DNA of 64,000 bases, taken from positions 1,240,001-1,304,000 of the forward strand of contig NZ_VEBF01000002.1 of the NCBI RefSeq assembly GCF_007676705.1, written 5' to 3'. How positions within the stretch are numbered: position 1 is the first letter of the stretch; every line of letters starts with the position of its first letter. A model generated the notes under the pieces. That model was not told the DNA's origin. It did no database searches and saw nothing but the letters and a program-made list of their open reading frames with translations. The position numbers and the translations under genes were made by a program. The stretch is from Paenibacillus xylanexedens (GTDB taxonomy: Bacteria; Bacillota; Bacilli; Paenibacillales; Paenibacillaceae). Shown in pieces: positions 26,800 through 35,878 of this stretch.

Positions 26800-29700
26800 C
26801 TACAGGGTCTCCAAGACCACCCGCGAACCGCCTCCGCCTTCACCTGCCGGGATCACCACAAGCTTACGCGGCAAGCGTGCGCGCAGTTCAGGAACGTGAC
26901 TGATTACACCGACAGCCAATCGGTCGTCATGCAGTTTTTCCAAAGACGTGATAACGGTATCCAACAGCTCCGGGTCAAGTGTACCGAACCCTTCATCCAG
27001 GAAGAAGAATTGAAGTGGGTACTGGCCTCGCAGCTGAATCTGGGCCGACAGTGCCAACGCCAATGACAATGAGGTCAAGAACGTCTCGCCACCTGATAAC
27101 GTTGATACTGGTCGTTTGACTCCCCCATTGGCATCATCACAGATTACAAAACCACCACCGGAGTCCACCTCCAGTGAATAGCGTTGTTTGGTCAGGAAAC
27201 GCAGACGCTGAGAAGCCGCATGACTAACCTGCATCAGTTGCTCTTCGGCAATATACTCGACAAAAGCATTGCCTCTGAACGCGGATTGAAGTTTGCTGAG
27301 CAGTTCGCCTTGACGGCTTACCTCCACCCGCTTGTTCTCCAGTTCGGTCCAGCGAACATGTCGCTGCTCTACATCCTCGAGATCACGTTCTGCCCGTGCT
27401 TTGGCACGAAGAGCCGCCTCATCCTCAGTCCGGACTTGCTGCAAACGTTCAGTACAGGCGAACCACTGTTCATCCGATACATTAGCACCACCCAACTTCT
27501 GTTCCAGTTCGCGCAATTGGGATGCCAGTTCACGCTCACGTTCACGGTGCTGCTGGATCTCTCCTGCCAGTCGTTCCGCCTCCTGGGATGGAATCGCCGC
27601 GGACACGACAGCATCGTCCGAGTCAAACGGAGATTGTTCCAGCAATTGCTGCCAGCGTTCCTGTGCCTGTTGCAGATGTTCTGCGGCCGAGACGGCGGCT
27701 TGCTGTGCCATGACATCTTTCTTGGCTGACTCCTGCTTCAGCGTGTCCGCTTCTTTGAAGCGTTGTGCCGACTCCGCAGCTGCTTTTCGCAGTCCATCCA
27801 GACGAACCTGAGCCGAAGTAATCAGATCTTCTACCCGCTGCTCCCCAACCCACTGACGCAAGCGTTCTTCCTTCTCAGCCAGTTGTTTGCTGTTGCCCTG
27901 CCATTCCGTTTGCCACTGAATCAGTTGTTTATCCAATTCAACCAGCTTCTGTTGGAGAGATTGAATGATCTGGTCTTTTTCCTCAAGGAACGTCACGCTT
28001 TTGTTCAGACGTTCCTTGATGTCCTCGGCGCGCGCATCGCGCTCCTGCATCGCCTGATAGAGGGCCTTGGCCTCCTCCTGAGCGATGCCCGGCAGTTCCG
28101 TGGCCCAGCGGCCCTGCAAGGCAGCCGCTGCGGCCTCGCTCTCGGCCAGCTTGCGCTCCGCCTGGGCGAGCCCGGCACGGCCGGCCTCCTGCGCAGCTGC
28201 CGCTTCCATGCGGCGCTGCTGGGCGCCTACAGCCGCCTGCTGCAACGCGGCGGCTTCAGCCTGCAATGGCGCTGCTGCGCCATCCAGCGCCTGCGCGGCT
28301 TCGCGCAGCGCAGCGGCACGCGATGCCCAGGCTGCCGGGGAGCGCCCGTGTTCGGGCGACCCGGCGGGCTCGGGCTCCGCTGCCGCAGGCGCGGCCTCGG
28401 CTGCGGCCGGAGCTTCGCCGGCCGCAGCGCCAAGCTGCGTCAGCAGGCTGCGACGTTCGTGCAGCTGCTGGCGCAGCCCAAAGCGCAGCTCCTGCAGCTC
28501 TGCATGCAGGCTGCGCAGCAGTTCCAGGTCCGCATCGCCTGCGTGCGGACCTTCTCCCGGCGGCGCAGCCGGGAGCGGGTGGTGCGGCGAGCCGCACACC
28601 GGGCATGGCTCGCCGTCGTGCAGTTCGGCGCGCAAAGCGGAGGACAGCCGGTGCAGCTCCTGCTCACGCATCGTGTCACGCAGCTGTTCCTCCGCAAGGG
28701 CCAGCAGGCTCTGTTCGCGGCTAATGTCCTGCTCACAGGCAAGCAAGGCCTCAAGACCTGCTGACGCCTGTTCTACCAGATGGATACGCTGATCACTCAG
28801 GCGTCTTTCTTCCTCAGCCGCCGCTTTCAGCTTGTCGGCTCCCTGTTCTGCTGACTGCTTGTAGGCTTGCATGTCAGCCTTGTTTTGCTGCAACTGCTCC
28901 GCGGCAGTATCCACACGATGCTTCAGTTCAAGCGCAGCCTGAAGCTGCCTGCGTTCCTCTGACTTCACTTCATTCGGCTTGAGGCTCTCCTGTAGTTCCT
29001 CACGCCGTTTGCGCCCGCGCTGCTGCAACTCCTTTTCTTTCTCAAGCTGCTGTCCCAGCGCACTCTGTTCGCCCTGTCCCTGTTCTAGAAGTTGCATGAG
29101 GCGCGAGCAATCCACTTGAAGACCGTCCCGTTCCCTTTGCAGCTCTTTCGCTTGTTCAAGCTGCTCCAGGCGTAACAGCAGTTTCGGTTCTTCCTCAGCC
29201 ATTTGCGTACGTGCGATCTCGGCCTTCTCTGCTTGCTGAACGGACAGACGCTCATGTTCCAATGCTTGCTGTTGAGCTGTCTCTGCGATAGCCTGCCGTT
29301 GCTTCTGCATAGCCATAGCATCTCGAACCGTCTGCAACGCAGGCAGTATTGCATCTGCTGCTACAGATTGTTTCAGCCGTTGTTCGCCTGCCTCGATCTG
29401 TGGTTCCAGTGCTTTCAGCTTCTGCTGTTCATCTGTACGGGCCTGCCGTTCGTTACTTAACTCACGTATTTTACCCAGTTGTTCGGCTTCCTTCGCCGCT
29501 TCATCCAGCGCTTTGCGAGACAATTCAGACTGTTGCACTGCGATTTGAAGAAGACGTTTGGTCTCTTCCAGTGTCTCCTTGCTGGCATTGCCAAGTCCCT
29601 GTTGCTCGGCAGCAAGAGATTGGTGAACCATATCATTATCCTTGACCCGCCGACTTAATTTGATGGCCAGCTGATCCCCATACTTCTCCAGATGGAATAA

Positions 29701-30219
29701 GCGTTGCAGCATCTGGCGACGTTCACTGCCTTTGAGTGACAAAAACTCGGCGAATTTCCCTTGCGGAAGCACCACTGCTCGTGTAAAATCATCCATCTTC
29801 AAACCGATCACATCTTCAACGCAGCGATTAACATCTGCCAATTTGTCGGCAAGTACCTGTTCTTCGCCATTGACCGTCTCTATGAATTTACTTATCGTGT
29901 TACTCACCGACACTTCATTAGTTCGTTTGAAACGTCGCTCTACGCGAAATCTTCGAATCCCCTCTGCCGACATCAGTTCGAATGTAAAAGCAACCGACAA
30001 CGAATCCTCTGCATGATTCATAATGCCCTGCGTGCCGTTTACTGCACGTTCCACTTTCCCGTACATGGCGAGTGTGATTGCATCGAGCAAGGAAGATTTA
30101 CCGCTGCCTGTTGGACCGAATATACCGAATAGCCCCGTTTCCGTCAGCACGGTAAAATCAATCTCCTGCATCTCCCGATAGCTCTGCAGTCCGGCAACTT
30201 TTAATAGAATCGGCTTCAT
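26800..30219 (-). CDS. sbcC: Exonuclease subunit SbcC (Rad50-like)
   Basis: The SMC-like ATPase of the SbcCD nuclease, which opens hairpins and processes double-strand ends. Walker A GPTGSGKS is at 35-42. A long coiled coil follows, with the zinc hook C539-P-V-C542 at its apex, then a returning coiled coil, the LSGGETFLTSLSLALALS signature and FFFLDEGFGTLD (Walker B). 1139 residues. The part just after the hook (about residues 560-730; 28030-28540) is strongly alanine-rich and GC-rich, unlike the rest. The ATG overlaps the sbcD stop in ATGA, so the subunits are coupled. Confidence 0.97.
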   Translation of the reverse strand: MKPILLKVAGLQSYREMQEIDFTVLTETGLFGIFGPTGSGKSSLLDAITLAMYGKVERAVNGTQGIMNHAEDSLSVAFTFELMSAEGIRRFRVERRFKRTNEVSVSNTISKFIETVNGEEQVLADKLADVNRCVEDVIGLKMDDFTRAVVLPQGKFAEFLSLKGSERRQMLQRLFHLEKYGDQLAIKLSRRVKDNDMVHQSLAAEQQGLGNASKETLEETKRLLQIAVQQSELSRKALDEAAKEAEQLGKIRELSNERQARTDEQQKLKALEPQIEAGEQRLKQSVAADAILPALQTVRDAMAMQKQRQAIAETAQQQALEHERLSVQQAEKAEIARTQMAEEEPKLLLRLEQLEQAKELQRERDGLQVDCSRLMQLLEQGQGEQSALGQQLEKEKELQQRGRKRREELQESLKPNEVKSEERRQLQAALELKHRVDTAAEQLQQNKADMQAYKQSAEQGADKLKAAAEEERRLSDQRIHLVEQASAGLEALLACEQDISREQSLLALAEEQLRDTMREQELHRLSSALRAELHDGEPCPVCGSPHHPLPAAPPGEGPHAGDADLELLRSLHAELQELRFGLRQQLHERRSLLTQLGAAAGEAPAAAEAAPAAAEPEPAGSPEHGRSPAAWASRAAALREAAQALDGAAAPLQAEAAALQQAAVGAQQRRMEAAAAQEAGRAGLAQAERKLAESEAAAAALQGRWATELPGIAQEEAKALYQAMQERDARAEDIKERLNKSVTFLEEKDQIIQSLQQKLVELDKQLIQWQTEWQGNSKQLAEKEERLRQWVGEQRVEDLITSAQVRLDGLRKAAAESAQRFKEADTLKQESAKKDVMAQQAAVSAAEHLQQAQERWQQLLEQSPFDSDDAVVSAAIPSQEAERLAGEIQQHRERERELASQLRELEQKLGGANVSDEQWFACTERLQQVRTEDEAALRAKARAERDLEDVEQRHVRWTELENKRVEVSRQGELLSKLQSAFRGNAFVEYIAEEQLMQVSHAASQRLRFLTKQRYSLEVDSGGGFVICDDANGGVKRPVSTLSGGETFLTSLSLALALSAQIQLRGQYPLQFFFLDEGFGTLDPELLDTVITSLEKLHDDRLAVGVISHVPELRARLPRKLVVIPAGEGGGGSRVVLETL

Positions 30220-31400
30220 CTTTCCTCGACCTCCTCACGCACACCCGGCTCATCTTCATCGACAAGTTCCAGAAAAAGCTGTACCAGGCTCTCTTCCGGT
30301 TGTGCGCCACCCGTCTGACGCTGATAGAATTTACGGAACAGTTCGTGGACCGGCAGTTCGGATCGTTGCTCCAAAAGTCCTGCTGCAGCCATCTCGGGAT
30401 ACACGGGGCGTATGTGAATGATACCCTCATGTGATTTTCGCAGCTGCTGAATCTCCTTCAGAGACATCGCCTCGTCCAACCACACTTCCATGTCGATAAA
30501 AGCCTGTGGATCACGTCCCTCGTCCAGCCAGCGATATACTTCCGCCAGACCACCACGCGCCTGCCAACGAACGAGCGGACGCCCGGACGTTAACAAGACT
30601 TCCTCTACCTGTGCAGCTCCGCCTGGTGCAAGATCAACCATCGTGACAGACTTGCTCTGCCCCGCTTCCGAGAAGCTGTAGGCCAGCGGAGAGCCACTAT
30701 ATCGAATCAGACCGTCTCCCTTGACAGCCTGTGCACGATGAAGATGCCCGAGTGCCGTGTATTGCGCACCAGTCGATAAAGACGAAGGGTCCACCGTGTA
30801 AGCCCCACCGATCTGAATCGGACGTTCCGAATCACTCTCAAGACCGCCAAGCACATAGATATGGCTCATGGCCAAGTTCACAGTATCCGGGCGAAAAGAA
30901 GCTGCCAGACGCTGCATTAACATGCCCACCCGGTGGCTATATGCCTGACGAAGCACATTTTCATCCCCATCCGTTGTCAGCAATTCATTCAATCTTGCTT
31001 CAGAAGGATAAGGTAATGCCGCAATCTGTGCAGTCTCTCCGGTTCGCTGTGCATAGATGGTTACGGCTTCTGAAGTAGGCATCCCTACGAGTGTGATGCC
31101 CTGTCTGTTCACAAGCGGAGTCACAGAAGCCACCCGCTCTGGCTGATCATGATTCCCTGCAATCACCACGAGAGGTCTTCCATGCGCCGTCAGACGCGCT
31201 GCCGCTTCATAAAAAAGTTGTTCCGCCGCTGCGGGAGGATTCACGGAATCATACACATCTCCGGCCATCAATATGGCATCCGCCTGCTGCTCATCAGCCA
31301 GCCTGACGAGTTCATCAACGAAATCTTCCTGTTCACGCAGTCGACTTCGTCCTTCCAGCGTTTTTCCCAAATGCCAGTCTCCTGTATGCAAAATACGCAT
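30216..31400 (-). CDS. sbcD: Exonuclease subunit SbcD (Mre11-like)
   Basis: The metallophosphoesterase nuclease partner of SbcC. Motifs: HTGDWHLGK at the N-terminus, MAGDVYDSVNP, VIAGNHDQPERV, then SHIYVLGG and ALGHLHRAQ. 394 residues. The ATG at 31400 is preferred; an in-frame GTG at 31412 lies inside the ribosome site (GGAGAGGGGTGG). It lies about 60 bp after addA and overlaps sbcC by 4 bp, completing an addB-addA-sbcD-sbcC repair operon. Confidence 0.96.
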   Translation of the reverse strand: MRILHTGDWHLGKTLEGRSRLREQEDFVDELVRLADEQQADAILMAGDVYDSVNPPAAAEQLFYEAAARLTAHGRPLVVIAGNHDQPERVASVTPLVNRQGITLVGMPTSEAVTIYAQRTGETAQIAALPYPSEARLNELLTTDGDENVLRQAYSHRVGMLMQRLAASFRPDTVNLAMSHIYVLGGLESDSERPIQIGGAYTVDPSSLSTGAQYTALGHLHRAQAVKGDGLIRYSGSPLAYSFSEAGQSKSVTMVDLAPGGAAQVEEVLLTSGRPLVRWQARGGLAEVYRWLDEGRDPQAFIDMEVWLDEAMSLKEIQQLRKSHEGIIHIRPVYPEMAAAGLLEQRSELPVHELFRKFYQRQTGGAQPEESLVQLFLELVDEDEPGVREEVEER

Positions 31401-31459
31401 CGTCCGTACCACCCCTCTCCCATGTGAGATCCATGGTTCTGAATTCCAATCCGTTTCTT

Positions 31460-34400
31460 TTACAATTTCACTGCATGTCCACCGTCAAAAAAGTACAGCC
31501 ATTTCCGGTCAACTTTCCGACCCAGTATATCTTCAATGGCCCGTCCATACAGATCCAGTTGGAAGCGATAATTTTTGGTGAGTTGATCCAAACCACCACG
31601 ATGCTCCAATACCCGATCCGTCTTGTAATCAAGCAAGACAAGCTCGCCGTCCACCTCATAAAGACAATCAATAATCCCCTGTACAAGGACCGTTTCATTT
31701 TCAATCGTTGCCTGCATTTTGCTATCTTCATTTAGCATCTGCATATCTGAGTTCGCTGCCCGTTCATGGAGCCATTCCACAGGAGACTGATGTGCCGGAA
31801 GTCCATACACAAACGGAATCTCCCGTTTTACCCACTCTGCATGCAACAGTTCTTTGCCTGGTTCTGTATCGAAGAATCCGACCAGTTCTTCAGGTTCGAT
31901 AGCCTCCGCGTGATGGGACAGCAAAATCTGAAGCTCCACCAGTCGTTCAATTGTGTGCTCAATAAGCTGTGAATCAATGGCTGTTCCATCTATAGGAAGA
32001 TGCTGCATCAACGTATGATACACGTTCCCCCGTTCTGCCCCTGTCAGTTGTTTCTCCCCCATAAATTTGGGACGACGCAGGTGCAATTTGAAAGACGCAT
32101 CCTCAGATCCCGCAACCGAAACGTTCACCATACCGTTTGAAACTGACCCTAATTCAGCCTCATGCTCGATAGATTCAACAGATGCACCACGTAGTACATG
32201 GATTGCTTCACCCTTGATGTAATTCATTCCTGAAGTGTTGTGATCCAACACTCTCTCGGACTGTTCTCCCAGTTCCTCCATCACCTCTACGGACTGGATG
32301 TCCTGCATCGAAAGTAACGTTTTCAACTCGGTCACAGATGTGCTGGCTGCTACTTGAGTTGCTGCTTCATAGGGATAAGTCCACGAAAGCCGTCGATCAA
32401 CCTCGCGAATCAGGCGTGTCTCTTCTTCTTGAGAGATTCCTGGATCTGTACCTTCAGCTCCAAAGTTTTGGTTAGCTGCATTTTGTGCGCTCTCCGTCAG
32501 CTTTTCTACAGTTGAGGATGAAATCAGCTCCACAGGCAGAACCGCTTTGAGCGCAGCAATTCGTTCTTTCCGCATTTCAGTCATCCCGTCTTCTTCTCCG
32601 AGTGTCTGATCCACCACATGGTCACGGGATACCTGATCGGCAGAGATAATAGAAATCGCCCATCGTGATTGATCATCTGCAAGACAGGCTGAGAACGAAT
32701 CATTGCTTCCTGCAAGTTCACGCAATACAGCCGCATCTGGATGTCTCATCAGGGATGGCCCAATCCAGTCCAGGTAGCTTCGTCCGGCAGCAAGCAGATA
32801 GTCCGGCAATGCCAGTTCAGGGCTATCCTTGACCTGAGACCACGCCAGTGCTTTTTTAGATGCATCTTTTACGGTACCCAGCAAAATCATTTTCTCTTTG
32901 GGACGGGTCAACGCAACATACAGCACACGCATCTCTTCAGCAAGCAGTTCAAATTGGGCCCGACGACGAATCGCCAGATTGGCTAGTGTAGGATAGGCAA
33001 CCCGGTTCTCACGATCCACAAACCTCGGACCAAATCCCAGTTCCTTATGCATGAGAAACGGTGCGTTCAGATCCTGCTGATTGAACATCTTGGATATGCC
33101 ACCAACAAAGACAATTGGAAACTCCAAACCTTTACTCCGGTGAATGGTCATAATACGCACCGCGTTGTCCTGCTCACCTGAACTACCCGCTACAGTCCCG
33201 AGGTCTCCCCCGTTTTCCCGCAGTCTGGAGACATAGGTCAGGAAACGGAACAAGCCGCGATTTGCAGTTGATTCCTCATATTGTCTTGCGCGATCGTACA
33301 GTGCCTTAAGATTACTTTGACGTTGCAGGCCTCCTGGAAGACCACCAACCCAGTCCAAATACCCGGTTTCCCGATACATACGCCAGATCAGTTCACTTAG
33401 ACTGCCTTGTCTTGCCTCAAGTCTCCACTGCTCCAATTGACGCATAAACCGGCTTAACTTTTGCTCAAGCTCCGAGCCTGAAATCTCCGTTATGTCCCTG
33501 TCCTCGTTTGCATGTCCAGTAAAATCAGCAGCTTGATTTCCATCTGTAAGCACATCAAATTCGTATACATCGTCCAGAATCTCTGCCTCAGCAGAAGCTG
33601 CTGTCTCCCGCTGCCCCTGTTCCATCTCTGACCAGGCTTCCGGCCACTGCAACTGGACCATATTGGAGTCAGGATGGTTATCTTGCCGGGATTGATGTAC
33701 GGCATTCGTAGAGGAATCGTTCCATTTTCCAGCAGCCGATATAACCGCATCATAGAATGACTGTCTTTTGTCACCAAGACGAATCTGTGCCAGCTCCTCT
33801 TCGTCCAGTCCGACAATCGGGGAACGTAGCACAGAAGCGAGCGGAATATCCTGCCTTGGATTATCAACAAGCTGAAGCAGAGACATCATGATTTCCACTT
33901 CTGTAGCCTGGAAGTAGCCCTTGCTCTGTTCTCCTCCAGCAGGAATTCCCTGCTGTCTGAATTCCTCAATCATGAGCGGAGCCCACATCAAGGTTGAACG
34001 GAGCAAGATGACCATGTCGCCGTAACGTGCCGGGCGCATCGTTTGCAGGGCTTTGTCATATACATGGAGGGCAGGTTTGTCCGTATCCCCAACCATTTCA
34101 CGAATACGCCTTGCAATCGCCCGTGCTTCCAACTGAGCTGTTTCGAGTTCGGCACTCTCCAGTTCTGCGGAGATCGATGCATCCCCATTCTCATCCGTAC
34201 TCTCTGTCAGATCAGGCCCACCGCCCTGACGATCAATCAGCATGAGTTCAGGCGTATACGCCTCATCGCCAAGCGTCTCTGACGGGAACGTAGCCCCATA
34301 TGCCAGCTCAGCTCGTTCATCATAAGCAATCTCTGCCACACCTTCGTTCATGAGTTGCCGGAATATCATGTTGACCGAATGCACGACTTCTGCACGACTA

Positions 34401-35878
34401 CGGAAATTCCGTGCAAGATCAATACGTTGACCTGTACGACTCAAGCGATCTTCAATACTTCCATCCTCACGCATGCTTGCTCCATACTGGCGATACTTGT
34501 TCATAAATAGACCCGGCTCCGCCAAACGGAAACGGTAGATACTCTGTTTGACATCACCTACCATGAATCGGTTACCCGGTTTTTCTCTGGAGATCAGTTT
34601 CACGATATCTTCCTGAACCGTATTGGTGTCCTGATATTCATCAAGTAACACTTCATCGAATCGTGAACGGTACTCCATAGCCGCATCGGAAGGCATCGAC
34701 AGTTCAGGCGTTGAATCCTCATGTCGCAAAATGTGAAGGCAGTAGTGCTCTAGATCACTGAAGTCAACTTGCCCCCGTTCCTGTTTGGCCTGTCGATAAC
34801 GTTCTCCAAATGTACTAACCAGCCTCGACAGTTCCTGCATGAGTGGTGCCGCCTGCTCCAGCTCCTGCCAGAACGAAAAAGCAGTTCTTCCAAACAGCGA
34901 TCCTTTCAGGTCGGAAACGGCCTTTTTCGCAGCTTCACGTAGTTCCTTCACCTGATCTTGTAAAACAGGGTCCGTTTGATCCTTTTTGCAGGGTTTCAGT
35001 TTGCCAAATGCAGCGGGTTGAAACACTTCAGGCAACCTCTCCCATGGCATAACCTCAACTGCAGACAGCAGCTCTTCCACCATCACCAGATCTTCTTTTA
35101 ACGTATCTGCATAAGGTGCCGGGCCTTCAGGCTGCATGGAAATATGGATGCCTTGACGGAGCAGTCCTGCTGCACCACTTAAGGCAAGAGCCGCATCACG
35201 CAAAATACTCTGAACCCATGCTGAATGTCCAAGCTCCTCCACGCTTTCTACCTGAAAAGCGGATGCCATCTCTGAGAGCCAATGATCCGGCCAGGAATGA
35301 CTGCGGGAGAAATCATACAATCGTTGCACAAGTCGATGCATGGCATCATCGTTTCGCTCTCCACTGAACCAGTCCACCAATTCGCGGAAGGTACTGCCTT
35401 CATCTTCTTCGCCATACTTTTCCTCAAAGAGTTCTTCGAGCAATTCCTGCCGCATGATTTCCGCTTCATTTTCATTCAGGATACGAAAAGCCGGGTTCAA
35501 CGGAATTTGCTGATAGTAACGGCGAATGACTTCCATACAGAATGAATGCAATGTTGTAATAGATGCACGCCCAAGCAGCGACAGCTGCTTACGCAAATGT
35601 TCTTCTCCAGGCTGTTCTTCCAGCGCACGTTCCAGCGCTTCCCGAATCCGTTGTTTCATCTCGGCGGCCGCTGCTTTGGTAAATGTGGCTACAAGTAAGC
35701 GATCCACACTGAATCCTTGGGAGGGATCTGCGATCTTGCGAATAATTCGTTCAACCAATACAGCTGTCTTGCCTGATCCCGCCGCAGCGGCAACCAGAAT
35801 GTCTTCTCCGCTTTCGGAGATGGCACTCCACTGGTCATCACTCCAGAAGCTTCCTTCCGGTTTTGGCATATTCGTCAT
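31460..35878 (-). CDS. addA: ATP-dependent helicase/nuclease subunit AddA
   Basis: The helicase-nuclease subunit of AddAB, which resects double-strand breaks for RecA loading. UvrD-type helicase motifs: AAAGSGKT (31-38), ATFTKAAAAEMKQRI, LLDEYQDTN, GDVKQSIYRFR, IMTIHRSKGLEFP. The C-terminal RecB-type nuclease has DYKTD at 1417-1421. At 1472 residues it is some 240 longer than B. subtilis AddA as I recall it; extra acidic, Ser/Gln-rich stretches near residues 720-800 and 1190-1260 account for much of this. ATG overlaps the addB stop in ATGA. Confidence 0.96.
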   Translation of the reverse strand: MTNMPKPEGSFWSDDQWSAISESGEDILVAAAAGSGKTAVLVERIIRKIADPSQGFSVDRLLVATFTKAAAAEMKQRIREALERALEEQPGEEHLRKQLSLLGRASITTLHSFCMEVIRRYYQQIPLNPAFRILNENEAEIMRQELLEELFEEKYGEEDEGSTFRELVDWFSGERNDDAMHRLVQRLYDFSRSHSWPDHWLSEMASAFQVESVEELGHSAWVQSILRDAALALSGAAGLLRQGIHISMQPEGPAPYADTLKEDLVMVEELLSAVEVMPWERLPEVFQPAAFGKLKPCKKDQTDPVLQDQVKELREAAKKAVSDLKGSLFGRTAFSFWQELEQAAPLMQELSRLVSTFGERYRQAKQERGQVDFSDLEHYCLHILRHEDSTPELSMPSDAAMEYRSRFDEVLLDEYQDTNTVQEDIVKLISREKPGNRFMVGDVKQSIYRFRLAEPGLFMNKYRQYGASMREDGSIEDRLSRTGQRIDLARNFRSRAEVVHSVNMIFRQLMNEGVAEIAYDERAELAYGATFPSETLGDEAYTPELMLIDRQGGGPDLTESTDENGDASISAELESAELETAQLEARAIARRIREMVGDTDKPALHVYDKALQTMRPARYGDMVILLRSTLMWAPLMIEEFRQQGIPAGGEQSKGYFQATEVEIMMSLLQLVDNPRQDIPLASVLRSPIVGLDEEELAQIRLGDKRQSFYDAVISAAGKWNDSSTNAVHQSRQDNHPDSNMVQLQWPEAWSEMEQGQRETAASAEAEILDDVYEFDVLTDGNQAADFTGHANEDRDITEISGSELEQKLSRFMRQLEQWRLEARQGSLSELIWRMYRETGYLDWVGGLPGGLQRQSNLKALYDRARQYEESTANRGLFRFLTYVSRLRENGGDLGTVAGSSGEQDNAVRIMTIHRSKGLEFPIVFVGGISKMFNQQDLNAPFLMHKELGFGPRFVDRENRVAYPTLANLAIRRRAQFELLAEEMRVLYVALTRPKEKMILLGTVKDASKKALAWSQVKDSPELALPDYLLAAGRSYLDWIGPSLMRHPDAAVLRELAGSNDSFSACLADDQSRWAISIISADQVSRDHVVDQTLGEEDGMTEMRKERIAALKAVLPVELISSSTVEKLTESAQNAANQNFGAEGTDPGISQEEETRLIREVDRRLSWTYPYEAATQVAASTSVTELKTLLSMQDIQSVEVMEELGEQSERVLDHNTSGMNYIKGEAIHVLRGASVESIEHEAELGSVSNGMVNVSVAGSEDASFKLHLRRPKFMGEKQLTGAERGNVYHTLMQHLPIDGTAIDSQLIEHTIERLVELQILLSHHAEAIEPEELVGFFDTEPGKELLHAEWVKREIPFVYGLPAHQSPVEWLHERAANSDMQMLNEDSKMQATIENETVLVQGIIDCLYEVDGELVLLDYKTDRVLEHRGGLDQLTKNYRFQLDLYGRAIEDILGRKVDRKWLYFFDGGHAVKL

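Noticed and set aside
27763-28764. 333-codon plus-strand frame opposite sbcC
   Set aside because: It covers the GC- and alanine-rich patch, where antisense stops are scarce. The sequence is Arg/Leu/Gly-rich without domains, and several other frames are open here too.
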